64,000 nucleotides of DNA from Pedobacter terrae (GCF_900100705.1 NZ_FNCH01000012.1:1-64000); one strand, 5' to 3'. Positions 36,357-45,402 are shown, counted from the first letter of the stretch. Notes: generated by a model not told the origin, from the letters alone. Translations and numbers: made by a program.

Positions 36357-38741
36357 CTATTTCTTCAACGTATTCTCATACAATTTAAATATCCTTTTAT
36401 ACTCATCCGTCCAGCTGCTTGGCTCGATAAAACCATGGTCTTCTACCGGGTAAACAGCCAGTTCCCAGTTATTTTTGCCTAATTCTATGAAACGTTGCGA
36501 TAGGCGCACAATATCCTGAAAATGCACATTTACATCTACCATTCCGTGTGCCATTAATAAATTGCCTTTTAATTTATCTGCGAAGTAAATCGGCGAACTT
36601 CTTTTATAGGCAATCGGGTCGTTGAAAGGTTCGTTTAAAATATTCGAAGTATAGCCATGGTTATAATGTGCCCAATCGGTAACCGAACGTAACGCGGCGC
36701 CACTGGTAAAAACATCCGATTCGTTAAACATGGCCATCAAGGTAATAAAACCACCATAAGATCCGCCATATAAACCCACATGCTTCGGGTTAACCCCGTA
36801 TTTCTCTACCAAAAATTTAACCCCATCGGCCTGATCGGTCAAGTCTTTTCCGCCCATATGGCGGTAAATCCCCGTGCGGTGATCGCGCCCATAGCCCGAA
36901 CTTCCGGTATAATCGATATCGATTACCGTATAACCATTATCGGCCAGTAAATTGTTAAACATAAATTCGCGGAAGTAAGTGCTCCAGCCAAAGTGTACAT
37001 TCTGTAAATAACCTGCACCATGCACAAAAACTACTGCAGGGTGGTTAGAGTGTGGATTGGCTGATTTATAAACCCGTGCATACACATCGGCGCCGTAACG
37101 GTTTTTAAAACTTACCAGATCTGGTTGCCGCCATTTATAAGAATTGAATTCAGCAGATGTAGATTGGGTGATTTTTACAGCTTTAGCTCCTGCTTTATTG
37201 GGCTGTAGGTATAATTCTCCTGGTTTATCCATAAAAGAATAATTAATGGCCAGGTATTTTTCATCAGGGGAAAGCGTAATGTCATTTAAACCCTTCATGG
37301 TGGTAATCTGCACTAGTTCGCCACCGTTTACGCCGATTCTAAAGAAATTGGTGATACCAGGGTGCTCTTTATTCGCTTTGATATAAAACGTATTTCTATC
37401 TTTTGATAACTGTACCGATTGTACTTCCCATTTGCCAGATGTAAGCTGTTTTTTATCTCCAGTATTTACATGGGCTACATAAAGGTGTGAATATCCTGTT
37501 GCTTCGCTTTGATAATAAAAACGGTTGTTGTCTATCCATCCGGTATTGCCCTGGTAAAAACCACTAATGCCGGGCCCACCAATCCAGGCTTCGTCTCGTT
37601 GGCGGTCTATTAAAGAAAATTTGCCGGTTAAGGCATCCAGTTTTAAAATCCAGCGGTCTTTATTGTCGGTAGAAGTTGCTACGATAATGGCCGTACTTCC
37701 ATTATCATTCCAGAGCGGGCCAAAGAAATTTACAGGACGGTCAGCGTTTTTCTTTTTTAAAGTGTCCAATTCTTTTGGATAATCCTTCAGGTAATCAGGC
37801 AGGTCCTTTATACCCGGAATGGTTGAAGTTTGGATGGCATAAACCGTATCACGGCGTGTATCATATATAAAACCCTGCGAGCTATTTTCATTTTCCCCAA
37901 CTTTTGTTCTACCCGGAATATCTTCTGTATAACCAGAGGAAGTAACATAGTTAGGAACAATGGTATTGTGGTTATTCTGCGCAGGCGTGGTTAATTTATA
38001 TGTAATAAAATGTGCATCCGGGCTAATAATTACGCCGTTTAAAAACTTATCTTCAGTATAAAGTTCTTTTAGCGGTTTTGTATCTGCATCAGTATTTCCA
38101 AAGCGTCCTCTTCCGCCACGGGAATCGTTTTTGGTTTCAGCATTTCGCTTTTTAATAATATCGAAAAGCGCTGTCTGTTGTGCTTTTAGCCATTTATCCT
38201 GTTCTGTAGTCGGTTTGCTTTCTGCTTTTCCGGCTTTTTTACCTTTCACAAAATTGGTAAGCTGTTTGGTTTCTGCTGATTTTAAATTAACCATGAAAAG
38301 ATTATCGCCCAATTGATAAACGACATTGCCAGTGGTCAAAAAAACCGGATTGCTTTCCCTTTCCTGTGTGTTGGTCAATCGCGTTTCTTTATTCGTTTTG
38401 AAGTTCTGTAAATAAATATCACCGCTTTTTTCAACTAAGCCAAGGGAACGATCTGCATTGTAGGTGTAATTTAAGCTCAATAATTTTTCATCTTCCTTTT
38501 CTGCTGCTTTAACTGGCTTTGCAGAAGTTGCCGAAATCTTAAATAACTCTTCCTTGTTTTTATTTTCTGGGTTCCAGTTAAAATAAAGGGTTTTGCTGTC
38601 TGCAGTCCAGCGAAAATTGGTTGGTGCAATACCTATCCATTTTGGATCCCGCATAATTTTTTCAACTGTTAAGGGCGCCAATTGTTGTGCAAAAACATAT
38701 TCGCCCGTGCAAAGCAAAAGGAAAAGTAAATATTTCTTCAT
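36357..38741 (-). CDS. S9 family prolyl-oligopeptidase-type peptidase, secreted
   Basis: The 794-residue protein has a signal peptide (MKKYLLFLLLCTGEYVFAQQ), a long beta-propeller region (about 25-510), and a C-terminal alpha/beta-hydrolase. The catalytic triad shows as Ser in LYGGSYGGFITLM, Asp in HGMVDVNVHFQD and His in VEDHGF. The same domain carries the DPP-IV-like WSTYFREFMFN and GSSGYGRDHRTG segments. It probably trims peptides in the periplasm. The insert rich in Lys and Gly (about 160-215) in the propeller is unusual. It stands alone between the redox operon and a flavoprotein-like gene. Confidence 0.92.
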   Translation of the reverse strand: MKKYLLFLLLCTGEYVFAQQLAPLTVEKIMRDPKWIGIAPTNFRWTADSKTLYFNWNPENKNKEELFKISATSAKPVKAAEKEDEKLLSLNYTYNADRSLGLVEKSGDIYLQNFKTNKETRLTNTQERESNPVFLTTGNVVYQLGDNLFMVNLKSAETKQLTNFVKGKKAGKAESKPTTEQDKWLKAQQTALFDIIKKRNAETKNDSRGGRGRFGNTDADTKPLKELYTEDKFLNGVIISPDAHFITYKLTTPAQNNHNTIVPNYVTSSGYTEDIPGRTKVGENENSSQGFIYDTRRDTVYAIQTSTIPGIKDLPDYLKDYPKELDTLKKKNADRPVNFFGPLWNDNGSTAIIVATSTDNKDRWILKLDALTGKFSLIDRQRDEAWIGGPGISGFYQGNTGWIDNNRFYYQSEATGYSHLYVAHVNTGDKKQLTSGKWEVQSVQLSKDRNTFYIKANKEHPGITNFFRIGVNGGELVQITTMKGLNDITLSPDEKYLAINYSFMDKPGELYLQPNKAGAKAVKITQSTSAEFNSYKWRQPDLVSFKNRYGADVYARVYKSANPHSNHPAVVFVHGAGYLQNVHFGWSTYFREFMFNNLLADNGYTVIDIDYTGSSGYGRDHRTGIYRHMGGKDLTDQADGVKFLVEKYGVNPKHVGLYGGSYGGFITLMAMFNESDVFTSGAALRSVTDWAHYNHGYTSNILNEPFNDPIAYKRSSPIYFADKLKGNLLMAHGMVDVNVHFQDIVRLSQRFIELGKNNWELAVYPVEDHGFIEPSSWTDEYKRIFKLYENTLKK

Positions 38742-38904
38742 GAATTTAGGTTTGTCTGCAATTTAGGGAATGAGCATGCAAGTTTTAGAAGGAAATGGAA
38801 ATGTTACATGCCTTCAAGCGTATAAGTTAACCACAGATAAAAAGGATGAGCACAGATGAGATTCGAAATATGTACTTAAATCTGTGGGAATTTACGGTGA
38901 ATTA

Positions 38905-40089
38905 CTAACGGATCACCCTTCCGGTTTTATCTACGTTCACTTTATCAAAAGTTTCCAAAAAATCATTAATGATAACAGCCAATTCGCGTCTGGTCAAAAC
39001 TTTTTTAAGTTCGTATCTGGAGTTAAACCTATAATTTTTATTCCATTTTTTTTGTAACGCAGCTTTTGTGGCATCAACTGATTTATTCCCTACATAACAC
39101 ACCATAGAAATAGTGTTTTCTAAATTAATAGGTATATGCTGATGATCATCGAACCAGATTTGGGCCTTGTAATAATAATCTTTGATTGGTTGCCTGATCT
39201 CATCATAGGTCACCTCTTTTTCAGGATTAAAATAGGCTTTGTTTTGCTTTATTTCCGCTTTAATAATGCCGGTTATACCAATTTTTTGGATGGCCAACCA
39301 GTTAGAATCCGTCGTTTTTACGTCTTCAAAAGGCATTAATGCATGCTTGTAGGCCAATAATTCAGCCTGAATACTTTTTAAGTTTGAAAGGCTGGTTTTA
39401 GTGTCAAAAAAGGTGGCATAAGCTGCTGTTGCTCCAGCTGCCTGCCCAATTTCAAATTGATCATTAGCGATATAAAGCAAGTTTTCCTGATCTGGGATCA
39501 ATAAGCTGTATAGAGATAAAAAGCTGGCTCCTGAAGCTACTTTAGTTACCGTTGTCCGGTAAGTATTTTCGCTATAATTTAATGGACTTAAAGAGGCAGG
39601 ATTTAAAGTGGAGATTTTTAATGCAGCCAGTAGTTTTTCACGATTATCGGCCAGCACAAGCACTTTGGCTTTAATGCTTTTATCTTGCGTCAATTTTACT
39701 TCCCAACCATTGCCAGAACGTTTAATTTCTGTGTAAGACGTGTTGTTAATGACGTCTAGGAGTAAGGTGCTATCTACAACAGTTACTTTCGCCCGGTTTT
39801 TTTTATCTGGTTTAGGTTTTGGCGTTTCCAGGCTTTTTGCATTTTCCGTTTCCCATTTTAAAAAACTTTGATAAAAAGGGAGTAGAGCCCTTTTATTTTC
39901 AGGCATTTTACTTAAATCCAACTGTTCTTTTTGGTTAAGCAGGATGGTTTTTACACCCGATTTAAAAGCCTGAAAAGACGCGGCATAAGCGGCATCTCCG
40001 TTACCGATCACTATTACATCTGTTTTTATGGTTTGGGCATGGATAACCAAAGGAATTATGAATGCGAAAACAAAAAACAGTCTTTTCAT
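38905..40089 (-). CDS. Secreted FAD-dependent oxidoreductase-like protein, possibly degenerate
   Basis: The 394-residue protein has a signal peptide (ending IHAQT) and a Rossmann-like start TDVIVIGNGDAAYAASFQAFKSG, a GxGxxA variant of the FAD motif. The middle carries a family-like segment IANDQFEIGQAAGATAAYA, similar to the second FAD-contact region of FAD_oxidored (PF12831) proteins. Cysteine and heme motifs are absent. The C-terminus (about 320-394) looks like an S-layer-type or helical tail. Related secreted FAD enzymes usually exceed 500 residues, so a middle section seems lost. Whether it still binds FAD is doubtful. A low-complexity string (ACCACAGATAAAAAGG) is intergenic nearby. Confidence 0.6.
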   Translation of the reverse strand: MKRLFFVFAFIIPLVIHAQTIKTDVIVIGNGDAAYAASFQAFKSGVKTILLNQKEQLDLSKMPENKRALLPFYQSFLKWETENAKSLETPKPKPDKKNRAKVTVVDSTLLLDVINNTSYTEIKRSGNGWEVKLTQDKSIKAKVLVLADNREKLLAALKISTLNPASLSPLNYSENTYRTTVTKVASGASFLSLYSLLIPDQENLLYIANDQFEIGQAAGATAAYATFFDTKTSLSNLKSIQAELLAYKHALMPFEDVKTTDSNWLAIQKIGITGIIKAEIKQNKAYFNPEKEVTYDEIRQPIKDYYYKAQIWFDDHQHIPINLENTISMVCYVGNKSVDATKAALQKKWNKNYRFNSRYELKKVLTRRELAVIINDFLETFDKVNVDKTGRVIR

Positions 40090-40307
40090 ATTTTTATCAA
40101 AATTTAATGCAATATGCTTTAAATGAATGAATTTTTAATGAAAAGGCGGCATTTTAACTAAACTTAATGTGTAATGTCAGGGGAATCGATATGTGAAGCC
40201 AATATTAGATATTTATAACAACAGATACGAAAAGCTTTCTTGTAAGACCTCCTGCAGTTCGTGAATCTTTGTAATTAAAACTCGATAATTCTCCTTATTT
40301 TGGTTCC

Positions 40308-40832
40308 GTGGATTTAGAACAACTTAAATATCCTATCGGTCAATTTACTATGCCTGATATTTTCGATCAAAAGCAGGTTGACGTATGGATTTCTGAAATA
40401 GAGACATTACCAGGCCAAATTAAAAAGGCTATAGAAAATTTAACCGACGACGAACTGGATCAAACCTATCGCCCGGAAGGCTGGACATTGAGGCAGGTTG
40501 TTCATCACCTTCCGGACAGCCATATCAATGCCTATATCCGTTTTAAACAAGCCATAACTGAAGACATTCCGACAATCAGACCTTATTTTGAAGAGCGCTG
40601 GGCGGAAACAGAAGAAGCCAAAAATGGTGATATTAAATTGTCGATTGACCTGTTAGCGGGATTACATCAGCGTTGGGTTGCTTTTTTAAGAACATTAAAA
40701 ATTGAAGATTACCAACGGAAATACATTCATCCGGCCCAAAATAAAGAACTTACTTTAGCCAATATGCTGGGCATGTACGCATGGCACGGAAAACACCACT
40801 TAGCACATATTACCAATACGATAACAAAATGA
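40308..40832 (+). CDS. YfiT/BstA-type DinB superfamily thiol transferase
   Basis: The 174-residue four-helix protein belongs to the DinB/YfiT group, metal-dependent transferases that use bacillithiol or a similar low-molecular-weight thiol. Metal-site histidines show in RQVVHHLPDSHINAY and YAWHGKHHLAHI, with the phrase YRPEGWTLRQVVHH being typical. Bacillithiol occurs in many Bacteroidota, so a role in detoxifying electrophiles is likely. Its stop overlaps the next gene by four bases (ATGA). Confidence 0.9.
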   Translation: MDLEQLKYPIGQFTMPDIFDQKQVDVWISEIETLPGQIKKAIENLTDDELDQTYRPEGWTLRQVVHHLPDSHINAYIRFKQAITEDIPTIRPYFEERWAETEEAKNGDIKLSIDLLAGLHQRWVAFLRTLKIEDYQRKYIHPAQNKELTLANMLGMYAWHGKHHLAHITNTITK

Positions 40833-41305
40833 AAAGAATCTATTTATACGCCTCGATTTTATTTTTTGTTGGTTTTTACAGCAATGTTAAAGCGCAAAAA
40901 GATCCCTCAAAAACTTTTTCTTTTGTGTTAGGCTCATGGGAAATGCAAACGCTAAAAGGCAAAATTGTGGAGCAGTGGAGCCATGGTGCCAATAAAATAC
41001 TGGAAGGCAAGAGTTATCGCGTCACTGCAAAGGGAGATAGCATACTTACGGAAACCTTACAGATCAGAAAAATAGGAAAAGAGGTTTTCTATTGTTCAAC
41101 GGTTGCTAATCAGAATGAAGGTAAAGAAGTCTGTTTTAAACTTATTTCCAAAAAGGATCAGATCTATATTTTCGAAAATGCGGCACACGATTTTCCGCAA
41201 AGAATAGTTTATCAAAACCTGGGTAAAAATGAAATGCTCGCCTGGATTGAAGGCGAGCGGAATGGCAAAAGCCGAAAATCAGAGTTTAGGTATAAGCGGC
41301 AATAG
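40829..41305 (+). CDS. DUF6265 family secreted protein
   Basis: Starting at the ATG at 40829, which overlaps the upstream stop, the protein has 158 residues and a signal peptide (MKRIYLYASILFFVGFYSNVKAQ). The mature part resembles small lipocalin-like beta-barrels labelled DUF6265: FVLGSWEMQTLKGKIVEQW, then ENAAHDFPQRIVYQNL near 120 and WIEGERNGKSRKSEFRY at the end. Function is unknown. Co-translation with the thiol transferase suggests they respond together. The upstream in-frame ATG at 40781 would run through the coding end of the neighbour and is not used. Confidence 0.85.
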   Translation: MKRIYLYASILFFVGFYSNVKAQKDPSKTFSFVLGSWEMQTLKGKIVEQWSHGANKILEGKSYRVTAKGDSILTETLQIRKIGKEVFYCSTVANQNEGKEVCFKLISKKDQIYIFENAAHDFPQRIVYQNLGKNEMLAWIEGERNGKSRKSEFRYKRQ

Positions 41306-41311
41306 ACGATT

Positions 41312-41464
41312 CGTCATGCTGATCCGATGGCTCGATTTATTTTATTAGCTGTTTATGTCGTTTAAAGGTCTGCTAGCTACTTCGTGGTCAGCATCTTTTT
41401 AGCATGAAAGGCCCTGAAATAAATTAACTTCGGTGAGCTCGCAAAGGCTTGGTTCAGGGGGACG
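41312..41464. repeat. Dispersed palindromic repeat type C (copy C4), enlarged
   Basis: The arms CGTCATGCTGATCCGATGG and GGTTCAGGGGGACG are separated by about 120 bp with internal CAGCATC and GGCCCTGAAATAAAT blocks. It is larger than other copies, perhaps a nested or duplicated element. It begins 7 bp after the stop of the DUF6265 gene. Confidence 0.65.
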
Positions 41465-41494
41465 ATCACGTTAAAAAAAGAAAACAATATCTAA

Positions 41495-42214
41495 CTACAT
41501 CAAAATTAACATGGCTGCGCTCATGGCAATCATGATTGCATCTTCAACAATAGTTACGGTACTCATCGGTAAGTTAAACACCGCCCCTAAACAAGCACAT
41601 TGAATTTTCTTTTTGTTTAAAACGCTTTCCAGAACCCCAAGGATACTGATCGTCATGACAATCAGGGTGACCCAATTCACCGTAACAGGCGATAGGTTTA
41701 ATGCAAAAGATAAACCTAAACCTAATTCGATAAAAGCATAGATATAACCCCAGGCGCTGAATTTTTTAGCTACAATATCGTACATGGCATAACTTTCGGC
41801 AAAGGCTTTTAAGTTGAGCATTTTAAAGAAAGAAAAGGTTAGGAAGAAACCTGCCATAAAAATGCGCATAAACACCATAAAATTGATCGCATTGTTCTGC
41901 CATGAAACCACTAATGAAATTGCGGTAACATATCCAAAAATTAATAAAATGGGTTTATAGGTTTCTGCCCATGATTTTGCTTCTTCAAGCGTTTCGCTAT
42001 GTTGGGTTACTGAAATCTGGTATTTGCTTTCACTACCTCCCAAAGCTTGTTGTAAGGTATCTAAGCCAATATGGTTATCCATGCTAATGGTAGCTGAATT
42101 GGTGTCTTTGAAAACTTCTACTGCAGTTACATCTGGTAAAACAAGCAGACTACTTTTTACTTTATTTTCGCAACCGCCACAGGTCATTCCTGTAAGTTGA
42201 TAGGTATGTGTCAT
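41495..42214 (-). CDS. HMA domain fused to MauE/DoxX-like membrane domain
   Basis: The 239-residue protein has an N-terminal heavy-metal-associated domain (about 1-68) with the metal site GMTCGGCENKV, then four membrane helices (about 90-110, 113-135, 156-175, 180-200, and a further C-terminal pair) of the MauE redox family. Near 205 the conserved CACLGAVFNLPMSTVTIVED of MauE is present. It probably delivers or transports a soft metal such as copper or mercury across the inner membrane while exchanging thiols. It is the last gene of the metal cluster. Confidence 0.88.
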   Translation of the reverse strand: MTHTYQLTGMTCGGCENKVKSSLLVLPDVTAVEVFKDTNSATISMDNHIGLDTLQQALGGSESKYQISVTQHSETLEEAKSWAETYKPILLIFGYVTAISLVVSWQNNAINFMVFMRIFMAGFFLTFSFFKMLNLKAFAESYAMYDIVAKKFSAWGYIYAFIELGLGLSFALNLSPVTVNWVTLIVMTISILGVLESVLNKKKIQCACLGAVFNLPMSTVTIVEDAIMIAMSAAMLILM

Positions 42215-42539
42215 GATTAAAATCTTAATGCAAATTTACGGCTTCGTAAGGCCAAAAGCGTTACAGAATAATCATAAAGTTTTATAGAATTTTGGATTTT
42301 CATTCTGCCAGAGATCGTCATTTCGACCGTAGCGGAGAAATCTAGTGTAGGATATTTCCTTCATGACCTTAATTTCTTAATGGAAATTTACAAAATATAC
42401 TTTTGACCATTAAGGAGTTAAGAAAATTAAGGTTTAAACTCCGTTTAAACAGCTAAAACAAGTTCCTTTAGTGATTCGTTTAACCCTAAACCCTAAACCC
42501 TAAACCCTAAACCCTAAACCCTAAACCCTAAACCCTATA
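42215..42539. other. Intergenic interval: palindrome and telomere-like tract
   Basis: No gene is visible. It contains a half type B element (42316-42342), an inverted repeat CCTTAATTTCTTAATGG (42365-42381) facing CCATTAAGGAGTTAAG...AATTAAGG (about 42406-42435), and the (CCCTAAA) tract. An AT-rich gap between two minus-strand genes. Confidence 0.6.
42484..42539. repeat. Telomere-like heptamer tract (CCCTAAA)7
   Basis: Seven perfect copies of CCCTAAA (42484-42532) and a partial eighth (CCCTATA). On the other strand it is TTTAGGG, the plant-type telomere repeat. It begins one base before the stop codon of the downstream-read dioxygenase gene. A simple-sequence tract of this length is prone to slippage, but it lies outside any coding sequence. 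Confidence 0.9.
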
Positions 42540-43364
42540 TTACCCTACCAAAACCGAAGTCATGGTTAACGAACCGCCAACCGCTTTGTCGTTAAAGAAA
42601 GAAACCTCATCTTTGTCCTTTTTCGTACCAAGCGTATAAATAAGCGGCAAATAGTGTTCTGGCGTTGGGATGGCCAACATGGCATCGGTACCGAGGTTAC
42701 GGTAGTTGATCAAGGGCTGATGATCGCCATTTGCAATTAAATTTTTGAATTTATCGTTCATTTCAATTGCCCAATCATAGCCACCTCCGTTAATCATCTC
42801 CCAGCTTAACATACGCAGGTTGTGCACCATATTGCCACTGCCAATAACCAACACACCTTTTTTGCGGAGGGCATAAATTTCTTTGGCAATTTCATAATGT
42901 TGCGCGGGCGATTTGGTATAATCTATACTCAATTGCAAAACGGGAATATCGGCATTTGGATACATATGCCTAATTACCGTCCAGGTGCCATGGTCCAAAC
43001 CCCAGTCGTGATCTAAGCCAACTGGTGTTGAATGGATTAAACCAGGGATTTCAGCGGCCAACTTTGGGTCGCCCGAAGCAGGATATTGAACATCGAAAAG
43101 TGCCTGCGGGAAACCACCAAAATCGTGAATGGTACTTGGGAAATCCATTGCAGTTACAAAAGTGCCATGTGTGTACCAATGGGCCGATACCACTAAAACT
43201 GCTTTTGGAACAGGGATATGTTTGGCCAAATCTACCCAGCTCTCACTAAACTCATTATTTTCGATGCCGTTCATTGGTGAGCCATGGCCAATAAAAAGCG
43301 TTGGCATTAAATCCGTTTGCGGCAAACGTTGAGTAAAGTTTCTGAATTGGGATAGTGCAGACAT
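42540..43364 (-). CDS. 4,5-DOPA dioxygenase-type extradiol enzyme (YgiD/LigB-like)
   Basis: The 274-residue protein belongs to the LigB-type non-heme zinc or iron extradiol dioxygenases. Metal-site residues appear as His 27 (FIGHGSPMNGI), His 62 (VSAHWYTHG) and His 181 (IGSGNMVHNLR). The family includes plant DOPA 4,5-dioxygenase and bacterial YgiD, whose natural substrates are often catechols. In this cluster it could oxidise catechol-type metal ligands, but that is inference. Directly past the stop codon begins the telomere-like tract. Confidence 0.9.
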   Translation of the reverse strand: MSALSQFRNFTQRLPQTDLMPTLFIGHGSPMNGIENNEFSESWVDLAKHIPVPKAVLVVSAHWYTHGTFVTAMDFPSTIHDFGGFPQALFDVQYPASGDPKLAAEIPGLIHSTPVGLDHDWGLDHGTWTVIRHMYPNADIPVLQLSIDYTKSPAQHYEIAKEIYALRKKGVLVIGSGNMVHNLRMLSWEMINGGGYDWAIEMNDKFKNLIANGDHQPLINYRNLGTDAMLAIPTPEHYLPLIYTLGTKKDKDEVSFFNDKAVGGSLTMTSVLVG

Positions 43365-43384
43365 GGGTATTCTATTTAAGTAAT

Positions 43385-43478
43385 CGTCATTTTGACCGAA
43401 GTGGAGAAATCCTTGAAGTTTCTAACTATTACGGGTTAAAAGATCTCTCCATTTCGCTGCACTCCAGTCGAGATGACG
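43385..43478. repeat. Dispersed palindromic repeat type B (copy B3)
   Basis: The arms are CGTCATTTTGACCGAAGTGG and CACTCCAGTCGAGATGACG, with GAAATCC and AGATCTCTCC inside. It ends 10 bp from the yceI stop and starts 21 bp upstream of the dioxygenase start, filling the gap. Confidence 0.8.
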
Positions 43479-43487
43479 ATTTTGATA

Positions 43488-44060
43488 TTATTTTCCCTGA
43501 ACAAATTCCAGGTTTAATTTGATTGCAACATCTTTTGCTACCCCTGCACCGGTTGGATCATATTTAATATTATAATCTAAGCGGTTAATGGTTGTCGTAG
43601 CGCCGAAACCTGCTTTAGTATGGCCTTGCTGATCTTTAGCTGTACCACCATAAACCACAGCAAATTTTACATCTTTAGTTACATCGCGGATGGTTAATTT
43701 ACCACTTAACTCATAATTGTTACCACTTAATTTTTTGAAAGAAGTGCTTTCGAATTTCATTGTTGGAAATTTTTCAGCATTAAAAAAATCATCTGTTTTT
43801 AAGTGTCCATCTCTCATATCCACACCAGTAGTAATGCTATTTACATCAACCGTAAAGCTAATTATAGCGTCGGCTAAATCTGGTTTAGCAGCGGTAACTG
43901 TCCCATCGAATTTTTTGAAAGAACCGTCAACAAAAGATATACCCATATGTTTAACCGAAAAGTTAACAAACGAGTGCATCGGATCTATTTTCCAGCTTGT
44001 TTGTGCGAATGATGCCACACTGATTGAGGTAGCGATCAGAAATAAGAATAATTTTTTCAT
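43488..44060 (-). CDS. YceI family periplasmic lipid-binding protein
   Basis: The 190-residue protein has a signal peptide (ending SVASFAQT) and the YceI beta-barrel with DPMHSFVNFSVKHMG, VDVNSITTGVDMRDGHL and FDVAIK-like end strands; no lipobox. YceI proteins bind polyisoprenoid or similar lipids in the periplasm and are often induced by pH or osmotic stress. A -7 box TACATTTG lies 22 bp upstream (44083-44090), so it may have its own promoter within the metal cluster. Confidence 0.92.
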   Translation of the reverse strand: MKKLFLFLIATSISVASFAQTSWKIDPMHSFVNFSVKHMGISFVDGSFKKFDGTVTAAKPDLADAIISFTVDVNSITTGVDMRDGHLKTDDFFNAEKFPTMKFESTSFKKLSGNNYELSGKLTIRDVTKDVKFAVVYGGTAKDQQGHTKAGFGATTTINRLDYNIKYDPTGAGVAKDVAIKLNLEFVQGK

Positions 44061-44146
44061 ATTTAGTGATTTTATTTAGATACAAATGTAGTTGAGAATC
44101 GAACAATCAGTATTGACTTATGGTAAGAAATTGCTTGGATAGATTA

Positions 44147-44175
44147 ATCGGTTAACCGTTTAAATCGGTTAATGG
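44147..44175. repeat. Dispersed repeat type D (partial copy D3)
   Basis: The sequence ATCGGTTAACCGTTTAAATCGG then TTAATGG is a shortened version of the repeat at 22936-22975. It lies between yceI and the AraC-type regulator. Confidence 0.55.
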
Positions 44176-44294
44176 TGAAATAGTTAAATTTCAGGATCGA
44201 AAAGTGGTTAATGGTTTTTGGTTCTTAGGCAGATCAGCTATCGACGATGAACTATCTGACGATTAACCTCAGGCCTATCATCCATTTTACATCC

Positions 44295-44855
44295 TCAAAC
44301 CTCATCCAGCGTTTTCCTGCTATCTGTTGACCCAGATTTATAAACTGAAGGCGTAATTCCGGTAACTTTTTTAAATTGTGCCGATAGGTGTGCTACACTG
44401 CTGTAGTTCAGCTGATAGGCAATTTCGCTCAAGGTAAGTTCGCCATAAGTGAGCATTTCTTTTACTTTCTCTATTTTTTGAGCAATAAAATACTTCTCAA
44501 TGGTTTGGCTTTCAATTTCGGAAAAGATGCTGCTCAAGCTGATATATTCCTGTTTTAACTGCTCGCTGAGGTAGGCAGAAAGATTGATTTTTAGCGGTTC
44601 TTTGTTATAATGAACCAGATTAATGATGGCCGTTTTAAGCTGCTCAGCAATCTGCATTTTTTTATCTTCCAAAAGTTCGAAACCAAAATGGCTGAGTTGT
44701 TCCGAAATTCTGACCTTATCCGCTGCCGAGACATCTTGGTCAAGGGTAACTTCTCCAAGCTCAACCAATAGCGTTTTAAAGCCAAGCTTTTCCAGCTCGG
44801 CTTTAACCACCATTTTACAACGGTTGCATACCATATTTTTGATATGCAAGTGCAT
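44295..44855 (-). CDS. AraC family regulator with N-terminal HMA-like metal domain
   Basis: The 186-residue protein joins an N-terminal domain like heavy-metal-associated chaperones (IKNMVCNRCKMVVKAELEKLG, residues 4-24, then beta-alpha-beta pattern to about 65) to an AraC helix-turn-helix (about 100-175: YFIAQKIEKVKEMLTYGELTLSEIAYQLNYSSVAHLSAQFKKVTGITPSVYK). The CNRC pair would bind a soft metal and could switch DNA binding directly. It follows the DUF3347 gene with TAATG overlap. It is the likely local regulator of the cluster. Which metal is not determined. Confidence 0.9.
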   Translation of the reverse strand: MHLHIKNMVCNRCKMVVKAELEKLGFKTLLVELGEVTLDQDVSAADKVRISEQLSHFGFELLEDKKMQIAEQLKTAIINLVHYNKEPLKINLSAYLSEQLKQEYISLSSIFSEIESQTIEKYFIAQKIEKVKEMLTYGELTLSEIAYQLNYSSVAHLSAQFKKVTGITPSVYKSGSTDSRKTLDEV

Positions 44856-45358
44856 TATTTAGACTTTATCGTTTCAGAAACGTCACCACAATCAAACATC
44901 ATGCTTCCGTAATATGGATTTTCGATGTTTTCTTTTTCATTTAACCAGCTCGCTTTTGCCATTGGACAGTGTTGAACATAAACGGTTTGGCTGTTAAATT
45001 TCAGGGCTTTCAACGTTTTAATCATGGCATAAGAAATCCCTTCAAAGGCTTTTCTTTGTGCTTTAATGTCGGTCGAACCAGCAAGTTGAGCAGATTTACT
45101 TTTAATAATAGCCGCTTGTTCCATAAATATTTTATGCTTATCTGCTGGCAGATCTTTGTGATTTACTGCATTTATCTTTGTAGATAAAACTTTCACTTTT
45201 TCGATGGCTAAGTCTTTTTTATCCGTTGCCAGTGCGTTTTTCACATCGTAATAGGCCGTTAATACCTGGTTTAATGCTACGTCTGTTTTGCTTTGTGCAT
45301 AAGTAAATGCTGTTGTTGCGATCGTCATGATGGCAACTAATCCTAATATTTTTCTCAT
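44855..45358 (-). CDS. DUF3347 secreted protein, probable copper-binding
   Basis: The 167-residue protein has a signal peptide (ending FTYAQSK) and a helical DUF3347 domain. The C-terminal metal-type patch HCPMAKASWLNEKENIENPYYG and MFDCGDV contains His, Met and two Cys, the arrangement usual in this family near copper-efflux genes. It probably binds Cu(I) in the periplasm. Its stop overlaps the AraC gene start by one base. Confidence 0.88.
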   Translation of the reverse strand: MRKILGLVAIMTIATTAFTYAQSKTDVALNQVLTAYYDVKNALATDKKDLAIEKVKVLSTKINAVNHKDLPADKHKIFMEQAAIIKSKSAQLAGSTDIKAQRKAFEGISYAMIKTLKALKFNSQTVYVQHCPMAKASWLNEKENIENPYYGSMMFDCGDVSETIKSK

Positions 45359-45402
45359 CTTTTTTATATTGTTTAATGGTGATGGATGATCATGGTTTTA
45401 TT

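Noticed and set aside
40781..40828. Longer start for the DUF6265 gene
   Set aside because: It lies inside the end of the upstream gene and would bury the signal peptide; the overlapping ATGA at 40829 is natural.
42484..42539. Telomere of a linear chromosome
   Set aside because: The tract is internal, only 7 copies long, between two ordinary genes with no terminal structure, so it is a simple repeat.
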